Positions 19,175 through 26,632 of a stretch of 29,999 bases of DNA are shown here, piece after piece. Source of the stretch: a virus; the IMG/VR virus record IMGVR_UViG_3300035698_003013, positions 1 through 29,999 of that record. One strand, written 5' to 3'. Under the pieces are notes generated by a model. It made no database searches. It was given only the letters and a program-made list of their open reading frames with translations, and was not told the DNA's origin. Position 1 is the first letter of the stretch. The number at the start of each line of letters is the position of its first letter. The position numbers and the translations under genes are program-made.

Positions 19175-20671
19175 ATGAGTGAACTGGTAAAAGCCAACGA
19201 GATACTTACCCACCTAGAGAATAGAAAGAAATTGTTCCCTAAACATTTCTTTGAGTTATTCCCGATGTGCAAACGCTTTGTTGATGATATCGCCCGGACA
19301 AAGTTTCTGCTAGGCGGTAACAGATCAAGTAAGACAACCACATTAGCAGACTATATAGTAGAGAAAATGGAACAAGGCAAGCAACGTGTATGGGCCTGTA
19401 GCGAAACTTTCTCTGATAGCGTTAATGTTATGCAACGTAAAATATGGTCATTAGCACCCAAACCCTATGTAACCTATGGCAGATACGATGAGATTAATGG
19501 TTTTCCTAACCGCAAACTCAAGATACATGATTCTATCTGCACCTGTAAAAGCTACGATCAAGGCTCAATGGCCTTTGCTAGTGATGATATTGACTTGATA
19601 GTTAACGATGAAGAGCCGCCATATGCAATATATCGTGAACAACGTATGCGATTACTTGACCGGAATGGTGAAATGTTGTTTGCTATGACATCAGTTAAAG
19701 GCATGACAGACCTTCTAATGAGCTTGTATGAGAACTGCGACTACCTTGAAACACAAGAAGCACCACTACTAAACAACGAAGTGCTACCACGTATAGCAGA
19801 GAAGAATGGAGTTAAATTCTATTTCTTATGGACACAAGAGAATCCATATATAGATCAGAATCGTGTATCTGAAGAAGTTAAGCTAATGGATAAGGCAGAG
19901 ATCAAGAGTCGTATCTATGGTGTACCAGCAGGTGTAGCACTGAGGGTTTATCCCAGCTTCACTAAAGATGTTCATGTAGTTAAGTGGGCAGACATACCGG
20001 ATGATAAAGTCACGTTGTATCATGTTCTTGATCCACATGATCGTAAGCCTTGGGCGATGCAATGGTGGGCAGTACATGTCACCGGAAAAATGTATTGTGT
20101 ATGGGAGTATCCGTTCAGGAAGAATTTCAATGAGATAGAGTTTGACGATAAGACATACGAAGATTACGATGAAGTGATACAAGAAACTGAACAAGGACTA
20201 CTAGAAGTGTTCGGTAAAAGAGTACACAAACGCATCATTGACCCTAATTTTGGTAACTCTACAGTGACAATGGCAGTAAGAGTACAAGGCCAGAGCAAGA
20301 CTACAGTAGTCAAAGAGATGGCTAAACTAGGGTACAGGTCAAGCCAGAAAGGTGCGTTCATGGATGGTATAGACGATCAGCGTACCGGAAGATTAGCAGT
20401 AAAGAAGGGATTGCACTGGGCAGAGAGGGATGGTCAATTAGTTATTGCTCCAGAAATGTATTGGGCAGAACACTGTATGAATAGTATCCGGCATATGAAC
20501 CGATTCAGTCATGGTGAGATTGAGACAACTAGAGGTGATATGAGAGATGTAGCTCAAGTGAAAGAGAAGTACAAAGATTTTTGTGACACGACATTATATT
20601 TTCGTACCAGTAACCCAGTATGGGTAGACGTTAATCGTAAGAGAAGGCAAGAGACAGAGAAGGTGTACTGA
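19175..20671 (+). CDS. terL: Terminase large subunit
   Basis: 498 residues. Walker A GGNRSSKTT (about 48-56), Walker B LIVNDEEPP (about 141-149) and a coupling segment around MLFAMTSVKG (about 167-176) form the ATPase motor. The nuclease part has LDPHDRKPWA (about 285-294), IIDPNFGN (about 355-362) and a late acidic block near TRGDMRDVAQVKEKYKDFCD. The enzyme cuts concatemers and pumps DNA through the portal. The start follows the previous stop by one base with no strong site, so it is probably coupled. The last 18 bases are part of a direct repeat (20654-20673). Confidence 0.93.
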   Translation: MSELVKANEILTHLENRKKLFPKHFFELFPMCKRFVDDIARTKFLLGGNRSSKTTTLADYIVEKMEQGKQRVWACSETFSDSVNVMQRKIWSLAPKPYVTYGRYDEINGFPNRKLKIHDSICTCKSYDQGSMAFASDDIDLIVNDEEPPYAIYREQRMRLLDRNGEMLFAMTSVKGMTDLLMSLYENCDYLETQEAPLLNNEVLPRIAEKNGVKFYFLWTQENPYIDQNRVSEEVKLMDKAEIKSRIYGVPAGVALRVYPSFTKDVHVVKWADIPDDKVTLYHVLDPHDRKPWAMQWWAVHVTGKMYCVWEYPFRKNFNEIEFDDKTYEDYDEVIQETEQGLLEVFGKRVHKRIIDPNFGNSTVTMAVRVQGQSKTTVVKEMAKLGYRSSQKGAFMDGIDDQRTGRLAVKKGLHWAERDGQLVIAPEMYWAEHCMNSIRHMNRFSHGEIETTRGDMRDVAQVKEKYKDFCDTTLYFRTSNPVWVDVNRKRRQETEKVY

Positions 20672-20673
20672 TG
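20654..20673 (+). repeat. 20-base direct repeat, copy 1
   Basis: ACAGAGAAGGTGTACTGATG spans the TerL stop and the next ATG. It matches 20928-20947 at 19 of 20 positions (C/T difference). The two copies bracket the 20671-20928 gene. Confidence 0.85.
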
Positions 20674-20928
20674 GATTGCTGTGATGAGATAAAAAGAAAC
20701 AGAAGAATGTTCGCTGAAGGTAGAGGATATGAGATAACACCTTCAGTTGAAGATGATTACGGAGAAGATGCAATTTGTGAAAGTCGTAGTAATAATATGA
20801 GTACATGGGAACAAACAGTGCATCTGGCATTCCCAAAGAGATATGAGAAAGAAATAAAAGGGGAAGTGTGGGTTAAAGCACAAGAAACATTGCGATTATT
20901 TAATAAAAGTCTTTTAAGGGCTAGATAA
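20671..20928 (+). CDS. Hypothetical protein in a repeat-bracketed insert
   Basis: 85 residues. Start by TGATG overlap with the TerL stop, using AGAAGG as the binding site. Polar and helical (KRNRRMFAEGRGYEITPSVEDDYGEDAICESRSNNMSTWEQTVHLAFPKRYEKEIKGEVWVKAQETLRLF). No family recognised. It lies between two nearly identical 20-base repeats that each contain a start context, as if it were added by recombination. Confidence 0.6.
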   Translation: MDCCDEIKRNRRMFAEGRGYEITPSVEDDYGEDAICESRSNNMSTWEQTVHLAFPKRYEKEIKGEVWVKAQETLRLFNKSLLRAR

Positions 20929-20947
20929 CAGAGAAGGTGTATTGATG
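20928..20947 (+). repeat. 20-base direct repeat, copy 2
   Basis: Second copy (ACAGAGAAGGTGTATTGATG). It supplies the AGAAGG and ATG of the MerR-like gene. Confidence 0.85.
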
Positions 20948-21283
20948 ACTTATTATTTAAAAAGCGAAGTGATGGAACATCTGGGCAGGATGGGATATTG
21001 GACAACATCTGAACAGTTGAGAAAATATGAAGCGATGGGTATAGTCAGTTTCCACCGGGATAGCAGTGGGTACAGAGTGTGTAACAAGGCAATGGTTAAT
21101 GTGTTAGAACGCATTTATTTATTAAAAACCCTAAGAGTATATTCGCTGAAGGGCATTAAACGATGTGTTGATAACGGAACATTGTTTTCAAAAAGGAATG
21201 ATAATTATATCAGAGATAAGATGAAAAAGATAATAAGAACATATGATAGTGAATTAGCAAAAATGTGTGCTGTGGCGGAATAG
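20945..21283 (+). CDS. MerR-like winged-helix regulator
   Basis: ATG 20945. TTG 20942 is in frame but less likely (112 aa). TTSEQLRKYEAMGIVSFHRDSSGYRVCNKAMVNVLERIYLLKTLRVYSLKGIKRCV matches the MerR DNA-binding domain: helix-turn-helix, 'R.YE..Gi....R....GYR.Y', then a second helix pair 'L..I..L...g.SL..Ik'. No effector domain follows, only a short basic helix. It may regulate the adjoining late genes. The last 20 bases form the 5' end of the second tRNA-like element. Confidence 0.7.
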   Translation: MTYYLKSEVMEHLGRMGYWTTSEQLRKYEAMGIVSFHRDSSGYRVCNKAMVNVLERIYLLKTLRVYSLKGIKRCVDNGTLFSKRNDNYIRDKMKKIIRTYDSELAKMCAVAE

Positions 21284-21413
21284 GTAGACGCACGAAAATC
21301 GACCGGATAGGAATGGTAAGCCTTAACTGAGAACCTTACCTATCATGCAGGGTGACTATACGAGTAATCTGCTTACGAGCGGACAGTTCTCGGCAAATCC
21401 CTGCCAGCACACA
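21264..21413 (+). ncRNA. tRNA-like structured element 2 (about 150 nt)
   Basis: TGTGTGCTG (21264-21272) pairs with CAGCACACA (21405-21413). After the first arm come TG and a perfect tRNA-Leu/Ser-type D arm, GCG-GAATAGGTAGA-CGC (21275-21291). A 10-bp stem with an AATG bulge (about 21306-21320 with 21335-21344) resembles a long variable arm. GCAGGG/CCCTGC (21347-21352 with 21399-21404) stands where the T stem should be, directly against the acceptor, but its loop is 46 bases with its own small hairpins. There is no convincing anticodon arm. All stems nest without conflict. It is too long for a tRNA by about 60 bases, like element 1. Confidence 0.5.
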
Positions 21414-21425
21414 CAAAGGAAAACC

Positions 21426-21506
21426 ATGTTAATACCAATAGCAACCATAATAACCATGACCATAGGGATCGTATATATCTTGACAAGGATAATGGATATT
21501 GACTAG
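21426..21506 (+). CDS. 26-residue membrane peptide
   Basis: ATG 21426 with AAGGAAAA upstream. The peptide is MLIPIATIITMTIGIVYILTRIMDID, a single hydrophobic helix with a short charged end. Small, but similar in kind to the other mini membrane peptides here. Confidence 0.4.
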   Translation: MLIPIATIITMTIGIVYILTRIMDID

Positions 21507-21512
21507 CGTGAC

Positions 21513-21541
21513 TTGTATTATAGTCAATAAAATGATAATCT
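21513..21541 (+). promoter_or_regulatory. Predicted promoter, repeated motif copy 2
   Basis: TTGTAT (21513-21518), a 17-base spacer, TAATCT (21536-21541) and TG one base upstream of the -10. It shares 15 identical bases with the packaging-operon promoter and the preceding AC-TTG spacing. The next gene starts at 21561. Confidence 0.6.
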
Positions 21542-21560
21542 AACAAATGAGGGGTGAAAT

Positions 21561-21872
21561 ATGTCCGAAGAAGAAAAGAAGTTGACCAAAGAAGAATTAT
21601 TCAAGCAAGACCCAGACCAATTTATCGCACTGTCAGAAATCATAGTAGCGGTAAAGACCAATCCAGATGATACAACCAGACCAATGATGTTCGTAGGTAA
21701 ATTCAGTGAGTTCATGCTACGTGGTGCAGTAGCAGTAATGGAAGAGAGCGTGAACACTCATATATATAATCTTAAAGTAAAACACCAACAAAGCTCAAAC
21801 CTAATCAGTGACGTACAGGCACATGCTAACAAAGGTAACTTCCGTAAGTTCATTAATGGCAAGGGTAAATAA
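21561..21872 (+). CDS. Hypothetical protein before the portal gene
   Basis: 103 residues with GAGGGGTGAAAT before the ATG. An acidic start (SEEEKKLTKEELFKQDPDQFIALSEIIVAV), then a helical centre and a basic end (NKGNFRKFINGKGK). It is conserved in style (head-region small protein), but I assign no family. It overlaps the next ATG by one base. Confidence 0.6.
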   Translation: MSEEEKKLTKEELFKQDPDQFIALSEIIVAVKTNPDDTTRPMMFVGKFSEFMLRGAVAVMEESVNTHIYNLKVKHQQSSNLISDVQAHANKGNFRKFINGKGK

Positions 21873-22021
21873 TGAAACTAACCACATACGAAAAGAAGAT
21901 CAAACTAGCCGAAAAGAAGATAATAGATAACCATCATAAACATAGCACGACAGATATAGCAACAATATATAAGAAAGTGGAAGCACTTAAAAAGAAGGCA
22001 GAGAATGACCAAGAAGCCTGA
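21872..22021 (+). CDS. Small helical protein
   Basis: 49 residues starting in the TAATG overlap. Lys-rich helices with a His patch (EKKIKLAEKKIIDNHHKHSTTDIATIYKKVEALKKKAEND), probably a coiled-coil hairpin. It overlaps the Com-like gene by 17 bases. No family recognised. Confidence 0.55.
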   Translation: MKLTTYEKKIKLAEKKIIDNHHKHSTTDIATIYKKVEALKKKAENDQEA

Positions 22022-22139
22022 GTTGAGTGAATATCGGTGTCCGGTATGCAAGATATTGCTATTCAAGGCACAGATAGAGAAGGCTACAGTAGAGATAAAG
22101 TGCAGGAAGTGTAACAAGATATCGTATCATTACCAATAA
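22005..22139 (+). CDS. com: Com-like zinc-finger protein
   Basis: 44 residues. Start ATG 22005, with AGAAGGCAGAGA upstream. SEYRCPVCKILLFKAQIEKATVEIKCRKCNKISYHY has the two C-x-x-C knuckles and the 'IRC..C.kLLfka....~ieIKC.rC~~i' pattern of the phage Mu Com family. Mu Com is an RNA-binding translational activator of the mom DNA-modification gene. Here a DNA methyltransferase lies 3.2 kb upstream, but no mom gene is visible. A role in RNA binding is family knowledge. The target here is unknown. Confidence 0.75.
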   Translation: MTKKPELSEYRCPVCKILLFKAQIEKATVEIKCRKCNKISYHYQ

Positions 22140-22173
22140 GAACCAGAGATCGAGATAGCCTAGAGCTACAGAG

Positions 22174-22215
22174 AGCCAGAGTTTAAACAAGAGATTGTTT
22201 TTATTCTGGCTTTTT
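22174..22215 (+). terminator. Intrinsic terminator before the portal gene
   Basis: AGCCAGA (22174-22180) pairs with TCTGGCT (22205-22211) and runs into TTTTT. The 24-base loop contains AAACA/TGTTT. It sits in the only gap of this operon, 13 bases ahead of the portal start, so it may lower or regulate read-through into the head genes. Confidence 0.65.
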
Positions 22216-22228
22216 ATTTGGAGGACAC

Positions 22229-24475
22229 ATGGCAAACAAAGACAGCAAGAAAGAAAAGAAGATGAGACTCAATAGAGATGAGATCAGTGCTGAAGAAACT
22301 CTAGGAGTACGTGAAGAACCGGATTTACAATCAGATAAGTTCGGTGATGATGAAGCAACTAAGATAGTCAAGATGGTTATGCTTGATGTTGAGACAGGGT
22401 ATAACGCACAAAAAGAATGGCTTGAGATCAAAAAGAAAGAGGTACAGCACATTCATGGTGAGAAACCTTCAGTTATACAGAACCTGAAGAAACGTGATTG
22501 GATGAGCGATATCAATCTTAATCTTATGGCTGGTATCCATGATATCTTTCAAGCTACGATACTATCTACTTGCTATAACCCTAACTCATTGCATTTCTTT
22601 CCTACAGAAGAGGGTGATGTTGATAACAGAGACAACTTAGCTAAGTTTGCTAAATGGGGTTTAAGCGAGAGTGAAGCTGATTTCTTTCCGGAAGTAGACG
22701 ATTTCATACAGAATCGTGTAGCACATGGGTTCAGTTGTTTCAAAGTGTATTGGGAAGTAAGGTATCAATGGGTAGACAAACGCATCCCAGTGTACTCTTC
22801 TAAGAACGATAATGTTGTTATAGGCTATAAGGTTGAACCAGAGAACAGAAGGTTTGAACGTGGTGTTATAAAGAATCTGGATAACATAGACGATGTGCTT
22901 ATGCCAGCTTATGGTAACAAAATAGATGATTTACCTTTCTTCATTGAAGTAATGCATCTCACATTCAACGATCTATTAGATATGGATGACATGGGTATGC
23001 TAGAAAACTTTGATGCTAAAGAGATGAAAGATAAGTTCAAATCGAACATAAACCATATTAGTGCAGATGATATAAGACATAAGAAACTAGAGATAACTAA
23101 ACTCAAAGAGGTTGATAGCGAGAACCTTACTAACACTGTACTAGACTTATACTTATGGCATGGCGAATATGAGAAAGATGGTAAACGTGAGAAGTATCAG
23201 ATGATGATAGAGCCTATCAGCGAGACTTTCTTATTCGGTAAACCAGTAAGGAAACTCAATAGATCAGGCCGTATGCCATATGTAGGTGGCCCACTAAGAG
23301 GTACACCGGGCATGTTACGTGGTGGTAGTTTAACTATGCTGATAGCTAATCTAGTTAACGCATTGAACAACAACTATAACCAGACAAGTGATTATCAGTA
23401 TGCAGAGAACTTACCTTGGGGTATAGCTAACCTTACAGAGCTAGGACTATCCGGTGCTAAACAAGAACTTGAACCGGGAATACTATTAGATTCTGATGCT
23501 GAGAACGTCAAGGATAAAGTGTTCTTCCCGAATCTAAGCAGATCGTTAGCGTGGAGTTACCAAGACAAAGATTTCTTATTAGCTATGATAGAACGGCTTA
23601 CAGGTGCAGCTAGTTACTTTCTTACATCAGATGCTAAGAAACAAACAGCTACACATGATGCTATAGTAGATGAGAAAAGCGATACTAAGTTTGGATTATG
23701 GGTAAAACGAATGATGGTAGATATATGCCAGGCAGTTAACATGTGGCTAGAACTGTATCAGGATAACGCTCCAGTAACATTAGGTGAACGTGTACTAGGT
23801 GAAGATGGCAAGAAACTATTTAAGAACCTTAGTATAGACGATCTTAGAGGTCGATACGATACAAAGATGATACCGGATATAACACATGGTAGTAAAGCAT
23901 ACGAACAGAAACTAGCTATGTGGGGATTACAGTTAAGTATGTCTAATCCTTGGTTTAACCCAGAACTCAATGCACGAGGTAGCTGGAAGATAACCTCAGA
24001 AGCTATGAAGAAGATGGGATATCAAGATATAGAAGAATACTTACCACCACAACCTAAAGAGAAGATGGGTACAGGTAAAGAAGTGGAAGAAGAGTTCACT
24101 AAGATGAAACAAGGTGACGTATTCAATCCACCACCAGAAGGTGTAACACCATTAGCTATGGAACATTATGAAGGACATATGCGACAGAAAGAAGAGAAGT
24201 ATAATGAGATCCCTGAAGAATACAGACCAACCTTTGATGCACATATACATGCAACGTACCGGAACATGATGGACTTTGTAGCTAAGAAAAAGAACGAACA
24301 GATGGCAGAAAGAGTAGCCATGAGAGCAGGAAAGATGATAGAAGGTGCAGCGACACCAGCAAGAGAAGGTGGCCCAATGGCACAGAATCAAGCTCAGAGA
24401 CCACAACAGGGTCAAGGTGGCATGATGAGTCCTCAAAACCCTAACGTGCCGCCAGAGGGAGATATAGCGCTATGA
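22229..24475 (+). CDS. Portal protein
   Basis: 748 residues with TTTGGAGGACAC before the ATG. It has a charged N-terminus (about 1-60), then the portal body: STCYNPNSLHFFPTEEGDVDNRDNLAKFAKWGL, FIQNRVAHGFSCFKVYWEVRYQW, a long helical and beta region with RERLTGAASYFLTSDAKKQTATHDAI-like turns near 440-470, and a Pro/Gln/Gly-rich C-terminus (about 700-748). Length and position after TerL fit the large P22-like portal type. It forms the twelve-fold ring through which DNA is pumped. Domain limits are approximate. Confidence 0.85.
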   Translation: MANKDSKKEKKMRLNRDEISAEETLGVREEPDLQSDKFGDDEATKIVKMVMLDVETGYNAQKEWLEIKKKEVQHIHGEKPSVIQNLKKRDWMSDINLNLMAGIHDIFQATILSTCYNPNSLHFFPTEEGDVDNRDNLAKFAKWGLSESEADFFPEVDDFIQNRVAHGFSCFKVYWEVRYQWVDKRIPVYSSKNDNVVIGYKVEPENRRFERGVIKNLDNIDDVLMPAYGNKIDDLPFFIEVMHLTFNDLLDMDDMGMLENFDAKEMKDKFKSNINHISADDIRHKKLEITKLKEVDSENLTNTVLDLYLWHGEYEKDGKREKYQMMIEPISETFLFGKPVRKLNRSGRMPYVGGPLRGTPGMLRGGSLTMLIANLVNALNNNYNQTSDYQYAENLPWGIANLTELGLSGAKQELEPGILLDSDAENVKDKVFFPNLSRSLAWSYQDKDFLLAMIERLTGAASYFLTSDAKKQTATHDAIVDEKSDTKFGLWVKRMMVDICQAVNMWLELYQDNAPVTLGERVLGEDGKKLFKNLSIDDLRGRYDTKMIPDITHGSKAYEQKLAMWGLQLSMSNPWFNPELNARGSWKITSEAMKKMGYQDIEEYLPPQPKEKMGTGKEVEEEFTKMKQGDVFNPPPEGVTPLAMEHYEGHMRQKEEKYNEIPEEYRPTFDAHIHATYRNMMDFVAKKKNEQMAERVAMRAGKMIEGAATPAREGGPMAQNQAQRPQQGQGGMMSPQNPNVPPEGDIAL

Positions 24476-24717
24476 GCAAACAATCCGATTATCAAGAATA
24501 TGAGGATATAGTCCATTTGTTTAAGACAGATGAATGGAGGGTATGGTTAAGGTTTATTGAAGATAGAGCTATTAATTTAACAATGAAGGTATTGAAGTTG
24601 GTACATAGCAAGAAGTTTGAGGAAGCAAGTTGTGTAGAAGCTGTTATATGCGACATACAGAAACAGGTAGAGGCTTTCAGAAGAATAAAGATTGATTTGG
24701 AGAACAAACAAAACTAG
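24472..24717 (+). CDS. Hypothetical head-region protein
   Basis: 81 residues, ATGA overlap with the portal stop. Acidic start (SKQSDYQEYEDIVHLFKTDEWRVWLRFIEDRA) and a helical rest with two Cys (EEASCVEAVICDIQKQVEAFRRIKIDLENKQN). The 'L.~~eWr.~l~...e....~....L' opening is frequent in small genes after phage portals. No function known. Confidence 0.6.
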   Translation: MSKQSDYQEYEDIVHLFKTDEWRVWLRFIEDRAINLTMKVLKLVHSKKFEEASCVEAVICDIQKQVEAFRRIKIDLENKQN

Positions 24718-24728
24718 GAGGAAAAGTT

Positions 24729-25121
24729 ATGGCACAAGATTTGGTTAAGATTAAGAAGAAAAAAGAGTTACCACCGATAGTTAAACGTCCGAGCGATCCA
24801 TTGGCATTGTATCGGTCAAAAGCAGATCAGGTGAAGAAGAACTTAGCAGAGAAGTTAGCAAGAAAGAAAGGCGAAGAAGCCTATGCTAAGGCCATGAAAG
24901 AGAGTGAAGCACCGGAATCTGATGAGAAATCTAAAACAGAGATAGCAATAGCACAACAGAACCAGTTAATTAAAACGCTCACAGCTACTGGCAAGGAACT
25001 AGAAGCAGTGTTAGCAGACACAGCACCGGGCGAACAAAGACCTGTTAAGATGCAGATTGGTAAGAACGCAAAACAGATCGAAAGAGTAGAAGAGAAGTTA
25101 GAAGAGTTAAAGAGTCTATAG
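24729..25121 (+). CDS. Lys-rich coiled-coil protein of the head operon
   Basis: 130 residues with AGGAGGAAAAGTT before the ATG. A basic beginning (VKIKKKKELPPIVKRPSDPLALYRSKADQVKKNLAEKLARKKGEEAYAKAMK) and a C-terminal coiled coil ending ERVEEKLEELKSL. It may assist head assembly, given its place between portal and scaffold genes. I do not recognise a family. Confidence 0.55.
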   Translation: MAQDLVKIKKKKELPPIVKRPSDPLALYRSKADQVKKNLAEKLARKKGEEAYAKAMKESEAPESDEKSKTEIAIAQQNQLIKTLTATGKELEAVLADTAPGEQRPVKMQIGKNAKQIERVEEKLEELKSL

Positions 25122-25166
25122 TTTAACTGCCACTTACCGGGCATAGTAGCGGTATGAAGGAGCGAC

Positions 25167-26453
25167 ATGTTTGGATTCAAAACTAAAGATCGCAAAGATC
25201 CTATTGAAATAGCGAAAGAATTCGCTAAAGAGAACGAGATAGATTTACTTGACGAGAACCCTGCACAGGAGGGATCGGATACGTCAGCCGATGATAAACC
25301 TGCGGATAGTGATGATAATAAAGATGATGATAAATCAGGTCAAGAAGAACCTGAGACTCCGAAGGACACTGAGCAAGACGAGGATAAAGACGATCAACTC
25401 AGCGAAGAAGATCAAAAGTTAGTTGATACAGATGATAGCGAGTTAGATGATGGTAGTAAGGCTAAGAAACAGGATATAGTTGATAAGAAACGTAATACTG
25501 GTGCAGAGAAACGTATTGCGGAACTGCTTTCTGACGTTAAAGCTACAAAGGAAGAACTCAAAGCTATGAGAGAACGTGAAACTAAACGTGACACTGAGTA
25601 TCAACTAAAGATGGAAGAGATGGCACTAGAGAAAAGAACGATAGAAGAGAAGATTAATGGGCCTTCCAAGGAAAGTGTTGAGAATACATTGAAACAACAG
25701 GAGAGCGATAGGATAGCACAGTATATGAATACTGATGGTAGTTTACCGAAAGAACAAAGACGAGAGATGTCGAAAGATGATATAGATGAATGGTTAGTGG
25801 AAGATTATGGCGAAGCTAATGATTGGCTTAATCGGAGATATGATAGACGTAAAGAAGAACGTAACACAGATATCAAAGATAAAAAGTTAGATGCCACAGT
25901 AGCTGATATCACTAGGAAACAGGAGGTATCACGTATCAGGTTTGAAGCTAGACATCCTGAAGTAAAGGTAGCGACATTGCAGAAACGTCAGGCAGAACTA
26001 ATAGCTGAAGGTAAAACTAAAGAAGAAGCGTATACAATAATGAGTGCTGATCCAAAAGTTAAAGCCTTTTTTGAGCTTGCTGGTAACAAGAAGTATATGG
26101 ATGAGATAAGCATATACCCAGATGCACCAGAACGGCTTGAGAGAGATTTACTTAAACGACTTAATAGCAAACCAAGTGGCAGTGATACGGAAGAACTAAA
26201 AACCCGAATAGCTGAACTAGAAGATCTGGTTAAAGCTAAAGAGTTAAAAGGCGAACCTATTGGTACAAGTGTAGGATCAAGATCCAAGGGAGGAAATCAA
26301 ATGCGAAATGAAGAAAAACACAACCCGGAACTTGAAGCCGAGTTAGCAAAGATAAACAAAGCTGGCTATAAGATCACGAAGAAAGATCACGATGATATGA
26401 TAGAAAGGCGAAGAGGTATCCCCGGTTCAGGAGTATACGATCATGGGAAGTAG
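25167..26453 (+). CDS. Scaffold-like protein
   Basis: 428 residues. After MFGFKTKDRKDPIEIAKEFAKENEIDLLDENP comes a long acidic stretch (about 35-100, many Asp/Glu), then coiled coils (about 120-180, RIAELLSDVKATKEELKAMRERETKRD) and a basic, helical end with ELKTRIAELEDLVKAKEL. Phage scaffolding proteins are commonly acidic, helical and encoded between portal and capsid genes, as here. Assignment rests on composition and position. The stop overlaps the next gene by 11 bases. Confidence 0.7.
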   Translation: MFGFKTKDRKDPIEIAKEFAKENEIDLLDENPAQEGSDTSADDKPADSDDNKDDDKSGQEEPETPKDTEQDEDKDDQLSEEDQKLVDTDDSELDDGSKAKKQDIVDKKRNTGAEKRIAELLSDVKATKEELKAMRERETKRDTEYQLKMEEMALEKRTIEEKINGPSKESVENTLKQQESDRIAQYMNTDGSLPKEQRREMSKDDIDEWLVEDYGEANDWLNRRYDRRKEERNTDIKDKKLDATVADITRKQEVSRIRFEARHPEVKVATLQKRQAELIAEGKTKEEAYTIMSADPKVKAFFELAGNKKYMDEISIYPDAPERLERDLLKRLNSKPSGSDTEELKTRIAELEDLVKAKELKGEPIGTSVGSRSKGGNQMRNEEKHNPELEAELAKINKAGYKITKKDHDDMIERRRGIPGSGVYDHGK

Positions 26454-26622
26454 TTTAAAAGGTGAACGCAAATATACACATTATATGTGCGGTCAATGTA
26501 AGACTCCTATCGAGTACTTACCTAATGACGAACCACCTATTCCCTGTCCTGATTGTGGTTGGGTTCATGGAGCAAGAAAGAAACGTGAAATACCCGAAGA
26601 AATCAAATATCCAATAAATTAG
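26443..26622 (+). CDS. Zinc-ribbon mini-protein in the head operon
   Basis: 59 residues from ATG 26443, overlapping the scaffold stop. There is no strong binding site, so translation is probably coupled. YMCGQCKTPIEYLPNDEPPIPCPDCGWVHGARKKRE is a rubredoxin-like ribbon with CGQC and CPDC separated by about 17 residues. Basic residues follow. The role is unknown. Similar ribbons accompany many head operons. Confidence 0.6.
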   Translation: MGSSLKGERKYTHYMCGQCKTPIEYLPNDEPPIPCPDCGWVHGARKKREIPEEIKYPIN

Positions 26623-26632
26623 GAGGGATAAG

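Noticed and set aside
21264-21413. Ordinary tRNA-Leu gene
   Set aside because: The D arm fits, but there is no 5-bp anticodon stem with a 7-base loop and the element is about 60 bases too long. It is listed as tRNA-like instead.
25122-25166. Terminator between the 24729 and 25167 genes
   Set aside because: Only a 4-bp TGCC/GGCA pairing is present and no T tract follows.
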